NCBI GenBank assembly: GCA_028687375.1
Contig: JAQUAG010000002.1
Location: forward strand, 1 to 64,000
Direction: 5' to 3'
Length of the DNA stretch: 64,000 nucleotides
Source of the DNA: Arcobacteraceae bacterium
Lineage (GTDB): Bacteria > Campylobacterota > Campylobacteria > Campylobacterales > Arcobacteraceae
The translations under genes and the position numbers were made by a program. Under the pieces are notes generated by a model. That model did not search any database and was not told where the DNA came from. It saw only the letters and a program-made list of their open reading frames with translations. This document shows positions 55,785 to 64,000 of this stretch, piece by piece. How positions within the stretch are numbered: the stretch's first letter is position 1; each line of letters starts with the position of its first letter.

Positions 55785-56566
55785 ATTATCCCCCTATAAA
55801 AATAATCATAATCTTTACTTAGTTCACCAACTACTAAAATTTTGACACTATCAGCACCAATTTTAGTTTTATGACAAACTCCCATAAATCCAGAAGGAAG
55901 TAAATTTTCAAAATAAACCCCCTCTTTTATATTGTGCATCACATTTCCATGCATAAACCGACTTATTACATCTTCACTTAAATCATATTTGACAGCAAAT
56001 CTTAAAAAATATTTGATATTTATCATACCAAATTCACTTTTTTGTAAGTAACGATTTAATTCATCATACAGTTGTGCTGCACCAACTTGTTTTGCTACAT
56101 CTAAAATATCATCTGCCTCAAGGTCTATCATATCATTCAAAAATCTATAAAGTGCCGAGGTGTATTTAACTGTGATAACAAAAGAACTAAACTCCAAAAT
56201 CATATAAGAATTTTCTATGTTCAAAACTCTTTGGAGTTTTTTCGATTGTTGTTGTAATATAAAAACACTCATCCCCATATTATGAGCTAAAATTTTTAGA
56301 TTATCATAATCAACACTTAAAAGCTCAAAGTTAAGCTTCTCTTTCCAATATGTTTTTAAAGCTTCAATAGTAGGAGTTCTTCCACTACTAATATGCTCTT
56401 GCTCTAAATATCCCTCATCACCTAACTTTTTGAAATAACCTCGAATAGTAGCAGGTGAAAAAGATAAATCATACATAGATTTTAGTTGACTTGAACCAAT
56501 TGGCTCAAGATTTTCTATGTAGGCTCTAATTATTGAATGTAACAAAAACTCTTTTTTATCTATCAT
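55781..56566 (-). CDS. hrcA: Heat-inducible repressor HrcA
   Basis: A protein of 261 residues, short for the family but usual for Campylobacterota. The N-terminal winged helix (LEPIGSSQLKSMYDLSFSPA, TIRGYFKKLGDEGYLEQEHI, SSGRTPT) is the DNA-reading part. The protein binds CIRCE elements, two of which are found directly upstream. It needs GroEL for activity in related species, so the repressor responds to chaperone load. It is the first gene of the heat-shock operon. Confidence 0.95.
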   Translation of the reverse strand: MIDKKEFLLHSIIRAYIENLEPIGSSQLKSMYDLSFSPATIRGYFKKLGDEGYLEQEHISSGRTPTIEALKTYWKEKLNFELLSVDYDNLKILAHNMGMSVFILQQQSKKLQRVLNIENSYMILEFSSFVITVKYTSALYRFLNDMIDLEADDILDVAKQVGAAQLYDELNRYLQKSEFGMINIKYFLRFAVKYDLSEDVISRFMHGNVMHNIKEGVYFENLLPSGFMGVCHKTKIGADSVKILVVGELSKDYDYFYRGII

Positions 56567-56587
56567 TTTTCTACCGTCTTAAATTAA

Positions 56588-56614
56588 TTGGCACTCTAAA
56601 TATACAAGTGCTAA
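56588..56614. promoter_or_regulatory. CIRCE operator 1
   Basis: TTGGCACTC, 9 bases, AAGTGCTAA: CIRCE with one mismatch in each arm against the consensus TTAGCACTC-N9-GAGTGCTAA. It starts 22 bases before the hrcA start codon on the minus strand. Confidence 0.88.
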
Positions 56615-56662
56615 GGAATTGTAGCAAATGTCATTTTATTTGTCAAGAGTTTTTGATTATTT

Positions 56663-56689
56663 TTAGCACTCTTTTTATTCAAGTGCTAA
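56663..56689. promoter_or_regulatory. CIRCE operator 2
   Basis: TTAGCACTC, 9 bases, AAGTGCTAA: only one mismatch against CIRCE. It lies 75 bases from the first, in the promoter region of hrcA and before the end of the response regulator gene at 56718. Two copies should give tight, cooperative HrcA repression. Confidence 0.9.
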
Positions 56690-56717
56690 TATAGTATATT
56701 TATTGTCTCGTTTAAAG

Positions 56718-57449
56718 CTATCTTGCAATTTGTAGCTTATAACCTTTTGCATAAATATTTTGGATAATATCACAAGGGAGTTTTTGTCTTAATCTTTTAA
56801 TCATTGATTTAAGGCTATCTTGAGAAAGTTCTTTATTCTCATCTTCACTAACTACCAAATCATTTAAATCAAATTGAGAAAATATTTTATTTGGATTATT
56901 CACCAAAGTATTCAAGATAGTTGTTTCATTATGTGAAAGTTTAATAACTTTCCCTTCATAGATAAGCTCTTTGAAAATTTTATTCCAAAATAAATTTTCA
57001 CCTAAAATAAAATTATTTTTGTCACTATTTTCCACTAAACTTTCAACAACTTCTAATAATAAATCAACAATTTCATCCATAGTAAATGGTTTTTGTATAA
57101 ATTTCGTAACACCAAGATTAATAAAATTAATTAAAGTATCTTTTTCTCCGTATGCAGAGGTGACGATAATCTTTTGATTTTTATTTTGTTCTAGTATTTT
57201 TTTTACTAATGAAAGACCATCTACCTTTGGCATTCGTAAATCTGTTATCACAATATCATAATAATTATTAGTCTCATAAAAATATGTATCGTACTGTAAA
57301 AGTCCATTTTCACCATCACTTGCTAAATCAACTTGTTTAAATAAATTATCAAATATAGCCTTTGATTTTATTCGTAATCCCATATCATCTTCTACATATA
57401 GGATTGTTAATTTATTTGAAATATTGAAAAGTTGTGTTAGTTTATCCAT
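56718..57449 (-). CDS. Response regulator with winged-helix domain
   Basis: A protein of 243 residues. The start at 57449 ([20 protein letters not shown]) is preferred to one 11 codons earlier, and it overlaps the kinase gene by 8 bases. The receiver has [33 protein letters not shown] and IQKPFT; the winged helix has [33 protein letters not shown] and IYAKGYKL. It is close in type to the regulator in the element at 24241. It is paired with the kinase before it. Confidence 0.9.
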   Translation of the reverse strand: MDKLTQLFNISNKLTILYVEDDMGLRIKSKAIFDNLFKQVDLASDGENGLLQYDTYFYETNNYYDIVITDLRMPKVDGLSLVKKILEQNKNQKIIVTSAYGEKDTLINFINLGVTKFIQKPFTMDEIVDLLLEVVESLVENSDKNNFILGENLFWNKIFKELIYEGKVIKLSHNETTILNTLVNNPNKIFSQFDLNDLVVSEDENKELSQDSLKSMIKRLRQKLPCDIIQNIYAKGYKLQIAR

Positions 57450-58680
57450 TTTCTTTAATCTCAACAGTGAAAGAAGCCCCAAATTGACTATTTTTTACCG
57501 TTATATCCCCTTGATGATGTTCTAGTAATATTTTTTTAGACATATAAAGCCCAAGTCCTGTCCCTATACCATTCCCTTTTGTAGTAAAATATGGTGAAAA
57601 TATTTTATCCAAATTTTCTTCAGAAATACCCCCACCACTATCTTCAAAAGTAACTAAAATGCCATCATTTGTATCTTTTGTAACAATATTTATAAATCTT
57701 TCTTGAGTATCTTGCTCTTCAAAATGTTCCGACGTATTACTAAAAAGATTTAAAAATATATGTATAATCTCACTTTCATAGTAGTTGATATATTTTTGGC
57801 TACTAAAATCCATATTGACTACAATATCACTACTTGTCAAAGAGTCTTTAACTATATTGTAAGCTTTTCCTATAGTGTTTTTAATTTGTGCCGATTGCTT
57901 TTGTGTTTGTGGTTTATAAAAATCTCGAAAATCATCAATTGTATGGGTAAGATTTTGTGTGAAACTTTCTATGTCATTAAGTTGATTATTAATATATTGG
58001 ATAAAATTATCGTCAAATACAACAACATCTTTTAATTTTCTAAAATGAATTTTCATCTTAACATCGATTACCGTTGCTCCTATAGAAGCAAGTGGCTGTC
58101 TCCATTGATGAGCAATCATACTTATCATCTCACCCATTTGTGCTTGTTTAGATTTCATAAATAACATATGTTCTTTTTCCATAAGTTCTTTTGTTTTAGT
58201 TTCTATAATATTTTCAAGATTTGTGTTGAGATTTTTTAGTTCTTCTTCTATTTGCTTTCTTTTATTGATGTTTTTCCAAATCATAAAATATATATTTTTT
58301 GCTAGATAATTACTACTTTTAACTATACTAATCTCTATCCATTTTTCATCATTATTAGCAGCTAAAAAAACCCAATCAAAAGAAACACTTCCAACCTCTT
58401 TTGCAACTTCAAACATTTTATTCGCTTTAGTAAGAGAAAATTCACCATCAGGTTGATAAAGTGGAGATAACTTTAAAGGATGAATATTGAGGAAATCTTT
58501 TTTATTATCATGTCCGAAGAGACGAACTAATGCATCATTACAATCAATTACTTTATCATTTTTGATAATAGAGACACCATCTAATGTATGTAAAAAAAGA
58601 TTTTTATAAAGATTATTCTTCAAAAAAGAAAATAATCCAAAAAAAAGAGCAAGAGTACTTGCGTAAATAAACATATCCAT
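57442..58680 (-). CDS. PAS-domain membrane-anchored histidine kinase
   Basis: A protein of 412 residues. One N-terminal membrane segment ([16 protein letters not shown]) is followed by a PAS domain (about 30-135, [20 protein letters not shown]), a coiled coil, the H-box [20 protein letters not shown] and HATPase ([37 protein letters not shown]). It belongs to the same HQWRQP type as the kinases in the mobile element but lies outside it, with a regulator downstream. Confidence 0.9.
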   Translation of the reverse strand: MDMFIYASTLALFFGLFSFLKNNLYKNLFLHTLDGVSIIKNDKVIDCNDALVRLFGHDNKKDFLNIHPLKLSPLYQPDGEFSLTKANKMFEVAKEVGSVSFDWVFLAANNDEKWIEISIVKSSNYLAKNIYFMIWKNINKRKQIEEELKNLNTNLENIIETKTKELMEKEHMLFMKSKQAQMGEMISMIAHQWRQPLASIGATVIDVKMKIHFRKLKDVVVFDDNFIQYINNQLNDIESFTQNLTHTIDDFRDFYKPQTQKQSAQIKNTIGKAYNIVKDSLTSSDIVVNMDFSSQKYINYYESEIIHIFLNLFSNTSEHFEEQDTQERFINIVTKDTNDGILVTFEDSGGGISEENLDKIFSPYFTTKGNGIGTGLGLYMSKKILLEHHQGDITVKNSQFGASFTVEIKENG

Positions 58681-58700
58681 AAAACAATCCTATCTAAAGA

Positions 58701-58883
58701 TTAATAACACTTACCTATAATCTCTTCTTTAAATGCAAAAATATTAATTGACTTTTCAAGTTCAAATTTTCCACCTTTGGATATACATTCACTTTTTTGC
58801 TCTATAAAACTTTTCTTCGCACAACCAGTGATAAAAAGTTGAGCTAAAATAATAATTACGACAAAATAAGATATTTTTTTCAT
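58701..58883 (-). CDS. Small lipoprotein
   Basis: A protein of 60 residues with GGGGAAG before the start. The signal MKKISYFVVIIILAQLFITG ends in a lipobox with the Cys at 21. The mature part has 40 residues and two more Cys that could pair (SECISKG, GKCY). No family is recognised. It stands before the kinase-regulator pair and may be co-transcribed with it. Confidence 0.7.
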   Translation of the reverse strand: MKKISYFVVIIILAQLFITGCAKKSFIEQKSECISKGGKFELEKSINIFAFKEEIIGKCY

Positions 58884-58944
58884 GGACTTCCCCTTTTAAT
58901 TTCAAATTTATTGTATAAAAAAAGAGTGGCAAAAAGTGGCAAAT

Positions 58945-60072
58945 TTAAAATAGTGTAATCATAAATTCCATCCCGTTTCCAAACCCCATATCTACATTTT
59001 TAGCACTTATTTTTCCATCAATCTTGTCCAAAATTCTTTTACACATATAAAGTCCCACACCACTACCGTAATTGATTTTTGTTGTAAAATATTGTTCAAA
59101 AATATTTTCAATTAATTCCTCTTTTATCCCGCCTGCATTATCTTGAATGTATAACGTTATAATCTCATTTTCTTGTTTTGCTTCAAAAAATATTTTTCGT
59201 AGTTCAATATTGCTATCAAGAAAAGAATCTTTTGCATTATTTACAAGATTTATAAGAATATGTATAAATTCATTTTTATAACAATTGATTTCAATCTCTT
59301 TGCCATCTAGTATCATAAATTCAATATTATGTAATAATAAAGTATCTTTTAAAATAATTTTTAGTGTTTCTATAAGTTCCCCAAAAGTAACAATATCTTT
59401 TGTTCCCTTTTGCTTAAAAAAACTTTTAAAACTATTAATCGTCTTAGTAAGATGCTTTGTTTGATCTTCGATATCATGGCTAATATTCATAATTTCTTCA
59501 TTTGAAATTTTTCCATTGTGTTCTATTGAAAAGTTAAGATTTTGTGCTAAACAGGAAATAGAAGCAATAGGTTGCTTCCACTGATGGGCAATAGACTCTA
59601 TCATCTCTCCCATTTGAGCTAATTTGGCTTGTTCTATTAAATTTTGTTCTTCTATTTTTTTAAGGTTTATTTTTTTGACTTGAGTATATATTGTTTTAAA
59701 AAAAGTTTTACTTGAAATTGGTTTAAGTAAAAAAGAATCTATTCCAAGCTCTATAAGTTCCATTAATCTATGTGAATCATTATAAGCAGATGTAACTATA
59801 ATTGGTTGATTATCATCTATACTTTTGATAAATTTAATAAGGTCTCTACCATCTTTTTTGGGCATTCGTATATCTGTAATAACTAAATCATACTTTTTAT
59901 TTTTATAAGCTACGATTCCATCTTCACCATTTGTAGCAACATCTACATCATTAAATATATTATTTAATAATTCTGATGTTTTTTCTAAAATACTTTTATC
60001 ATCCTCAACATACAACACATTTAAATTTTTCGATAACTTTATAATTTCATCTAAATCGATGATTGCATCCAT
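58945..60072 (-). CDS. REC-histidine kinase protein
   Basis: A protein of 375 residues, soluble. The receiver comes first (VEDDKSILEKT, LVITDIRMPKKDG, VTSAYND, LKPISS), then the H-box GEMIESIAHQWKQPIASIS (Lys in place of Arg) and HATPase (NLVNNAKDSF, DNAGGIKEEL, FTTKINYGSGVGLYM). A receiver in front of a kinase lets another kinase switch it on. No output domain is fused. Its gene stands alone, with the small lipoprotein next. Confidence 0.88.
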   Translation of the reverse strand: MDAIIDLDEIIKLSKNLNVLYVEDDKSILEKTSELLNNIFNDVDVATNGEDGIVAYKNKKYDLVITDIRMPKKDGRDLIKFIKSIDDNQPIIVTSAYNDSHRLMELIELGIDSFLLKPISSKTFFKTIYTQVKKINLKKIEEQNLIEQAKLAQMGEMIESIAHQWKQPIASISCLAQNLNFSIEHNGKISNEEIMNISHDIEDQTKHLTKTINSFKSFFKQKGTKDIVTFGELIETLKIILKDTLLLHNIEFMILDGKEIEINCYKNEFIHILINLVNNAKDSFLDSNIELRKIFFEAKQENEIITLYIQDNAGGIKEELIENIFEQYFTTKINYGSGVGLYMCKRILDKIDGKISAKNVDMGFGNGMEFMITLF

Positions 60073-60266
60073 TTATAAACCTTTAATCTTTAATCTTAGA
60101 AAAAAGTATAATGATAAAAAGTATCCAAAAGTGTCAAAAGTTATGATTTTTATAAATAAAAGTGATATTTAGAATAACTTCTTCAAAAAAGAAACATAAA
60201 TAGAAAATTTTACTATTTCCTAAACTCTATTAATTTATCTTAATTCAAAGAGATGATTAGTTCAAG

Positions 60267-61541
60267 TTATTGTCTTGTTCCCAAAACTCTCATCGATACA
60301 AGTCTATCCAAAAGTGTTCCATGTTCATGGTCATAATCTTCCATCTCAATCCCAGGTTTTAGTGAAGTAACATAAGAGCCACCCACTACAAATCTCCCTT
60401 TATTTAAAGTTTTGATACTCCAAAAAGAGTGAAATATAGTTATTTCGTCATTGAAAGTACCAATATATATCATAATGTGCCCTTTCATATACAAAAAAGT
60501 AGCAAAAGGGATCGCTTTTTCTTTGATAAGTTTTATCTTTTCATCACTTGTTTTTCCATCAAAAGAGATAATCTCCTCTTTGTTTTCATTTGCTTGCTGA
60601 TTAGAATTTCGTTCAAGAAAAAGTCCAAAAGGTGTATATAAATCCCTCACAAGCATAGAACAATCACGATTTTCACCACTTCCACCCCAACCATAATTTT
60701 GCCCATAAAGTTGTTTAGCTATTTTTACTAAATTCTCTTTTGTTGGAAGTTCTGGGATAACAGTGAAGTTATCTTTTGATTGTTTCATTACCGTAAGAAT
60801 CGCTTTATCCTTTTCATTTACTCTAAAAAGATATCTATCTCCTTGTGAATTTTCCCAAAAAGTAGCCCCGATAAAAGCTTTAGAGATAAACTTATTTTCA
60901 CTATCAAGAAGTGAAATATCATCTGTTTGAGGTGTTATAAGCTTCATATTTTTTACTTTAGCAATATCTTCATCACTTACAAATGCAATATCATTACTAT
61001 TAATCCAACCACTAACATAAGGGGTTTCCACAAAAGAAAAAGCCAAATCTAATGAATAATGTATAATTTTTAAAGGGGTATTTATATGTATCATTGAGTT
61101 TTGTAAATAATCAAATGGATATCCACCACCAGTATTTTTAAAATCGTAAAAAAATGGCTTATTTGTAGGCATCACTCTGCAATTTGTATTTCGTATCGTT
61201 ATCCCATTTTGGTAAGCTGATGGGAAAGCAGATGGATTTGTATTTAGTGTAAGCTTCTCTTTGAAAGCTTGTGAAATCTCTTGTTTATTATCTCCGAAAT
61301 AGGTTTTGTTTGCAATATATCTAGCACCAAAATCAAAATTAAATCTATTAATAACAAAATCACCATCCCAAGGTTTGTAATATCGAACCAAAAACTCATC
61401 ATTGTATTTTATAAAAGTACTATTTAAATCAACTGCATACCCACTAAAATCCTGAGGAATAACCGAAATATCTTTAATTTTGCTTTCAATAGAGCCAAAT
61501 AAAGAACAAGCAAGGAAAGAGGAAAGAATAATTTTTTTCAC
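60267..61541 (-). CDS. SH3-NlpC/P60 type cell-wall hydrolase
   Basis: A protein of 424 residues with a signal peptide (MKKIILSSFLACSLFGSI). The middle part has SH3b-like beta segments (NGITIRNTNCRVMPTNKPFF, YVSGWINSNDIAFVSDED). The C-terminus is NlpC/P60: YGWGGSGENRDCSMLVRDLY with the catalytic Cys, then GHIMIYIGTFNDE with the His. This order is known for envelope peptidoglycan endopeptidases of Campylobacterota and other Gram-negative bacteria. It lies 8 bases after mfd on the same strand. Confidence 0.87.
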   Translation of the reverse strand: MKKIILSSFLACSLFGSIESKIKDISVIPQDFSGYAVDLNSTFIKYNDEFLVRYYKPWDGDFVINRFNFDFGARYIANKTYFGDNKQEISQAFKEKLTLNTNPSAFPSAYQNGITIRNTNCRVMPTNKPFFYDFKNTGGGYPFDYLQNSMIHINTPLKIIHYSLDLAFSFVETPYVSGWINSNDIAFVSDEDIAKVKNMKLITPQTDDISLLDSENKFISKAFIGATFWENSQGDRYLFRVNEKDKAILTVMKQSKDNFTVIPELPTKENLVKIAKQLYGQNYGWGGSGENRDCSMLVRDLYTPFGLFLERNSNQQANENKEEIISFDGKTSDEKIKLIKEKAIPFATFLYMKGHIMIYIGTFNDEITIFHSFWSIKTLNKGRFVVGGSYVTSLKPGIEMEDYDHEHGTLLDRLVSMRVLGTRQ

Positions 61542-61549
61542 CAGAACCC

Positions 61550-64000
61550 CTATTTTAAATATTTTAAAACTGTAGTGATAATATCGTCATCATCACGACT
61601 TGGTGATTTTATCACCTCTTTTCTATCATCGTTATACACTATTGAGATATTCATCTCGTAATTACTAATTGTTTTTATATTTTTTTCCACACCTTTTAAT
61701 TTGATAAAAATAAGATCAATAAATTGTTTTGTGTAAATATCGAGTTTTCCAAACCTATCTTCCATCTCCTCTTGAATCTCAAAAACTTCACCTTTATCTT
61801 TCGCTTTACTAAGGCGTCTATAAAGCTCCAGACGAAGTCTATCTTCACTTATATACTCACTGCTGATATAAGCACTAATCGTAAGCTTAAGGTCAACAGT
61901 AGCTTTCTCCTCACTAATCTCACCACTTAAAGTTGCTATCGCATCTTCAAGCATCTTAATATAAAGTGCATATCCAATATTTTCAATATGTCCACTTTGG
62001 GCTTCCCCTATAATATTTCCACCACCTCTAATAGCCAAATCTTGATGAGCAAGAGCTGTTCCACTTCCAAGATATGAGTTACTTTCAAGCGCTACAAGTC
62101 TTTTAATTGCATCTTCTGTCAGTTTATTTTTATCCTCAACCATAAAATAACAATATCCCTCTTTGTTACTTCTACCAACTCTTCCTCGAAGCTGATGAAG
62201 GTCAGCAATTCCAAATCTATTAGCACCATCAATTATCATAGTGTTTGCATTTGGAAGATGAAGTCCAGATTCTACGATGCTAGTAGCTAGTAAAATATCA
62301 AATTTTCCATCTGAAAAATCTTCAATAATTCGAATTGAGTCTTTTGGATGGATTTGAGAATGCATTATCTCTATCCTCATATTTGGTAAGATTGAGAGGA
62401 TTTCGTGTTTTTTATTTTCAATAGTTGCTATATTATTGTAAATATAAAAGATTTGCCCACCTCTTCTTTTTTCCCTTAAAATTACCTCTTTGATAATCTT
62501 TTCGTCATACTCTTTAACAAAACTTCGCACCCCAATTCTTTCACTTGGTGGAATAGTAAGGCTACTCATCCCTTTTATCTTAGAAAGTGCTAGATTTAAT
62601 GTACGTGGAATTGGGGTAGCACTCATAGAAAATATATGGGCATCACTTCTTAGTTCTTTTAATTTTTCTTTTTGTTTTACCCCAAATTTATGTTCTTCAT
62701 CAATTACAATAAGAGCTAATTTATCACACTTAACATTTAAAAGTGAATGTGTTCCAACGACAAAATCAATAGTTCCCTCTTCTATGGCTTTTTTAATAAT
62801 GCTTTGCTCTTTTGCAGTAGTTCTTCCATCAAGTTTTGCTATTTTGATACCATATTTTTCAACTCTTTTTTTAAGTCCCTCATAGTGTTGTGAAGCTAGA
62901 AGCGTTGTAGGACAAACTAGAAGTGCTTGATAACCACTTAAAATCGTGGCAAAAATCCCATTGAGGGCAACTTCTGTTTTTCCAAATCCAACATCACCAC
63001 TCAAAAGTCTGTCCATAACAAGTCCACTTGAGATATCATTAAAAAATTCGTCGATACTTCTTTGCTGATCTTTTGTATAGACAAACCCAGATTCATTTTG
63101 CATCAATGCAATCTCTTCTTTTGTTGTATCTATCTTAATCCCCTCTATTAGTTCCCGTTTAGCTGCAAGCGCTATAATTTCACTTGCAATTGCAAAGAGT
63201 TTCTCTTTTACTTTACTTTTGAGTTTAGCAAAAGTTCCTTTTCCAAGTTTATCTAATAGAGCCGTATTTCCACTATCTGCAATATATCTGTCGATAAGGT
63301 CAAGATTTTGAACAGGAACTAAAAGTCTATCATCACCAAGATAATTTAAAACTACAAAATCCATCTTAGCACCCATCACAACAACAGGTTCAATCCCTAC
63401 GAATTGCCCAACGCCGTGTGTTTCATGTACTACATAATCACCTGTTTTTAGCTCATCTATGATGATTTTTGGTTTTTTCTTTTTTCTTTTTTTGACTTCA
63501 GTATTAAGAGATATTATAAGCTCATCATCACTAAGAAGATTAATAAGTTCATCTCTATAAACTACTTCATAGTTTGGAAAATGAGTATCCCTTAAGAGTG
63601 GAAGTTCGTAAGATCTCACCCTTGCTTCAGTGGCACTTATGATAGTAATTTTCTTCTCTTTATGAAACTCTAAAAACTCTTTTTTATTTGATGGTGCTAT
63701 TTGTTTGTAAATATTTTGAGACAAAATAGGTTTGAGTGATAAAATAGCCTCTTTCTCTATCCTTTTTTCATTAAAAATAAAAACTTCGTCGATCTCATCA
63801 AGTGCTTTTTTTGTTATAAAACTTTCTAAAGTTTTTGTATAAAATTCCCCTAACTCATCAAGATACCAAAATCCCAAAGAGTGGATATCTTTGATAAAAG
63901 CATCACTTTTTGAGTTTTTAGCTCTCTCTTCAAGTTCTTCGAATTTTTCAGCTCCGAGGCTTAGAAATGCAGGAGAAATTGAGATAGTTTCAAGTTCCTC
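61550..64000 (-). CDS. mfd: Transcription-repair coupling factor Mfd (partial)
   Basis: The 3' part of mfd, about 816 residues; the frame stays open to the window edge, so the true start lies beyond 64000. The RNA-polymerase-interaction domain (DELKTGDYVVHETHGVGQFV) and the helicase part are visible: RLLSGDVGFGKTEVAL (Walker A), VIDEEHKFG (DExH), SMSATPIPRTL, then ATSIVESGLHLPNANTMIID and QLRGRVGRS. The TRCF C-terminal domain ends it. Mfd removes stalled RNA polymerase and recruits UvrA. Confidence 0.96.
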   Translation of the reverse strand, partial: EELETISISPAFLSLGAEKFEELEERAKNSKSDAFIKDIHSLGFWYLDELGEFYTKTLESFITKKALDEIDEVFIFNEKRIEKEAILSLKPILSQNIYKQIAPSNKKEFLEFHKEKKITIISATEARVRSYELPLLRDTHFPNYEVVYRDELINLLSDDELIISLNTEVKKRKKKKPKIIIDELKTGDYVVHETHGVGQFVGIEPVVVMGAKMDFVVLNYLGDDRLLVPVQNLDLIDRYIADSGNTALLDKLGKGTFAKLKSKVKEKLFAIASEIIALAAKRELIEGIKIDTTKEEIALMQNESGFVYTKDQQRSIDEFFNDISSGLVMDRLLSGDVGFGKTEVALNGIFATILSGYQALLVCPTTLLASQHYEGLKKRVEKYGIKIAKLDGRTTAKEQSIIKKAIEEGTIDFVVGTHSLLNVKCDKLALIVIDEEHKFGVKQKEKLKELRSDAHIFSMSATPIPRTLNLALSKIKGMSSLTIPPSERIGVRSFVKEYDEKIIKEVILREKRRGGQIFYIYNNIATIENKKHEILSILPNMRIEIMHSQIHPKDSIRIIEDFSDGKFDILLATSIVESGLHLPNANTMIIDGANRFGIADLHQLRGRVGRSNKEGYCYFMVEDKNKLTEDAIKRLVALESNSYLGSGTALAHQDLAIRGGGNIIGEAQSGHIENIGYALYIKMLEDAIATLSGEISEEKATVDLKLTISAYISSEYISEDRLRLELYRRLSKAKDKGEVFEIQEEMEDRFGKLDIYTKQFIDLIFIKLKGVEKNIKTISNYEMNISIVYNDDRKEVIKSPSRDDDDIITTVLKYLK

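Overview
The window is AT-rich DNA from a Campylobacterota bacterium, most likely an Arcobacter-type genome. The grounds are the base composition, the many histidine kinases with an HQWRQPL phosphoacceptor box (typical of this phylum), the hrcA-grpE-dnaK order, and core genes of the expected type (ligA, rseP, mfd, a DUF1924/diheme cytochrome pair). The species assignment is inference; nothing in the window names it.

Two blocks are visible. Positions 66 to 37595 are an integrated mobile element of about 37.5 kb. It starts in the 3' part of a tRNA-Leu(CAA) gene (43-126), and a perfect 61-bp direct copy of that 3' part lies at 37535-37595. A tyrosine integrase (36272-37366, minus) sits just inside the right end. 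Short GTCTCC-type repeats lie inside both ends and look like integrase arm sites. From 37596 to 64000 the DNA looks like ordinary chromosome.

The element has several modules. (1) 441-7006: a large unknown protein, a small HTH protein, a P4/D5-type SF3 helicase-primase and a possible degenerate partner, with two repeat clusters that could be replication or control sites (5179-5260, 7037-7115). (2) 7393-11601: a run of closely packed small genes with DUF932, Gp157-like, Rad52-like and DUF2958 proteins, followed by an XRE repressor with a pair of matching operator-like repeats. (3) 12189-15118: a deleted chemoreceptor remnant, then a PhnD-like-sensor histidine kinase with an unknown partner. (4) 15634-18392: an inovirus Gp2-type protein, a Phd/PIN toxin-antitoxin pair and a DUF4143-type ATPase. 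(5) 18749-33410: a large signalling block with a degenerate GGDEF protein, a Cache-PAS-PAS kinase, a REC-REC-PAS kinase, an OmpR-type regulator, a CBS-PAS kinase with a frameshift, a PAS-PAS kinase, a Cache/CZB chemoreceptor, a lone PAS protein and a Cache-PAS-GGDEF cyclase. Two promoters in this block share a 16-bp TTACA direct-repeat box, the layout expected for an OmpR-family activator. (6) 33441-36037: a membrane protein, a kinase fragment, a peroxiredoxin and an MqsRA toxin-antitoxin pair with its operator.

The chromosomal part holds, in order: a broken gene beside the right att site, a coiled-coil protein, a TolC/MacA/MacB export operon, diacylglycerol kinase with a PAP2 phosphatase, a polysaccharide deacetylase, a cytochrome/Spy-like/two-component operon, ligA-rseP, an OmpA-type protein with four TSP3-like repeats, the heat-shock operon dnaK-grpE-hrcA with two CIRCE operators, a kinase-regulator pair, a REC-kinase, an NlpC/P60 protein and the 3' part of mfd.

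The most notable point is that the element's cargo is mainly signal transduction: five kinases or kinase-like proteins, a regulator, a chemoreceptor and cyclic-di-GMP proteins, plus decayed pieces of more of the same, rather than the usual defence or resistance cargo.
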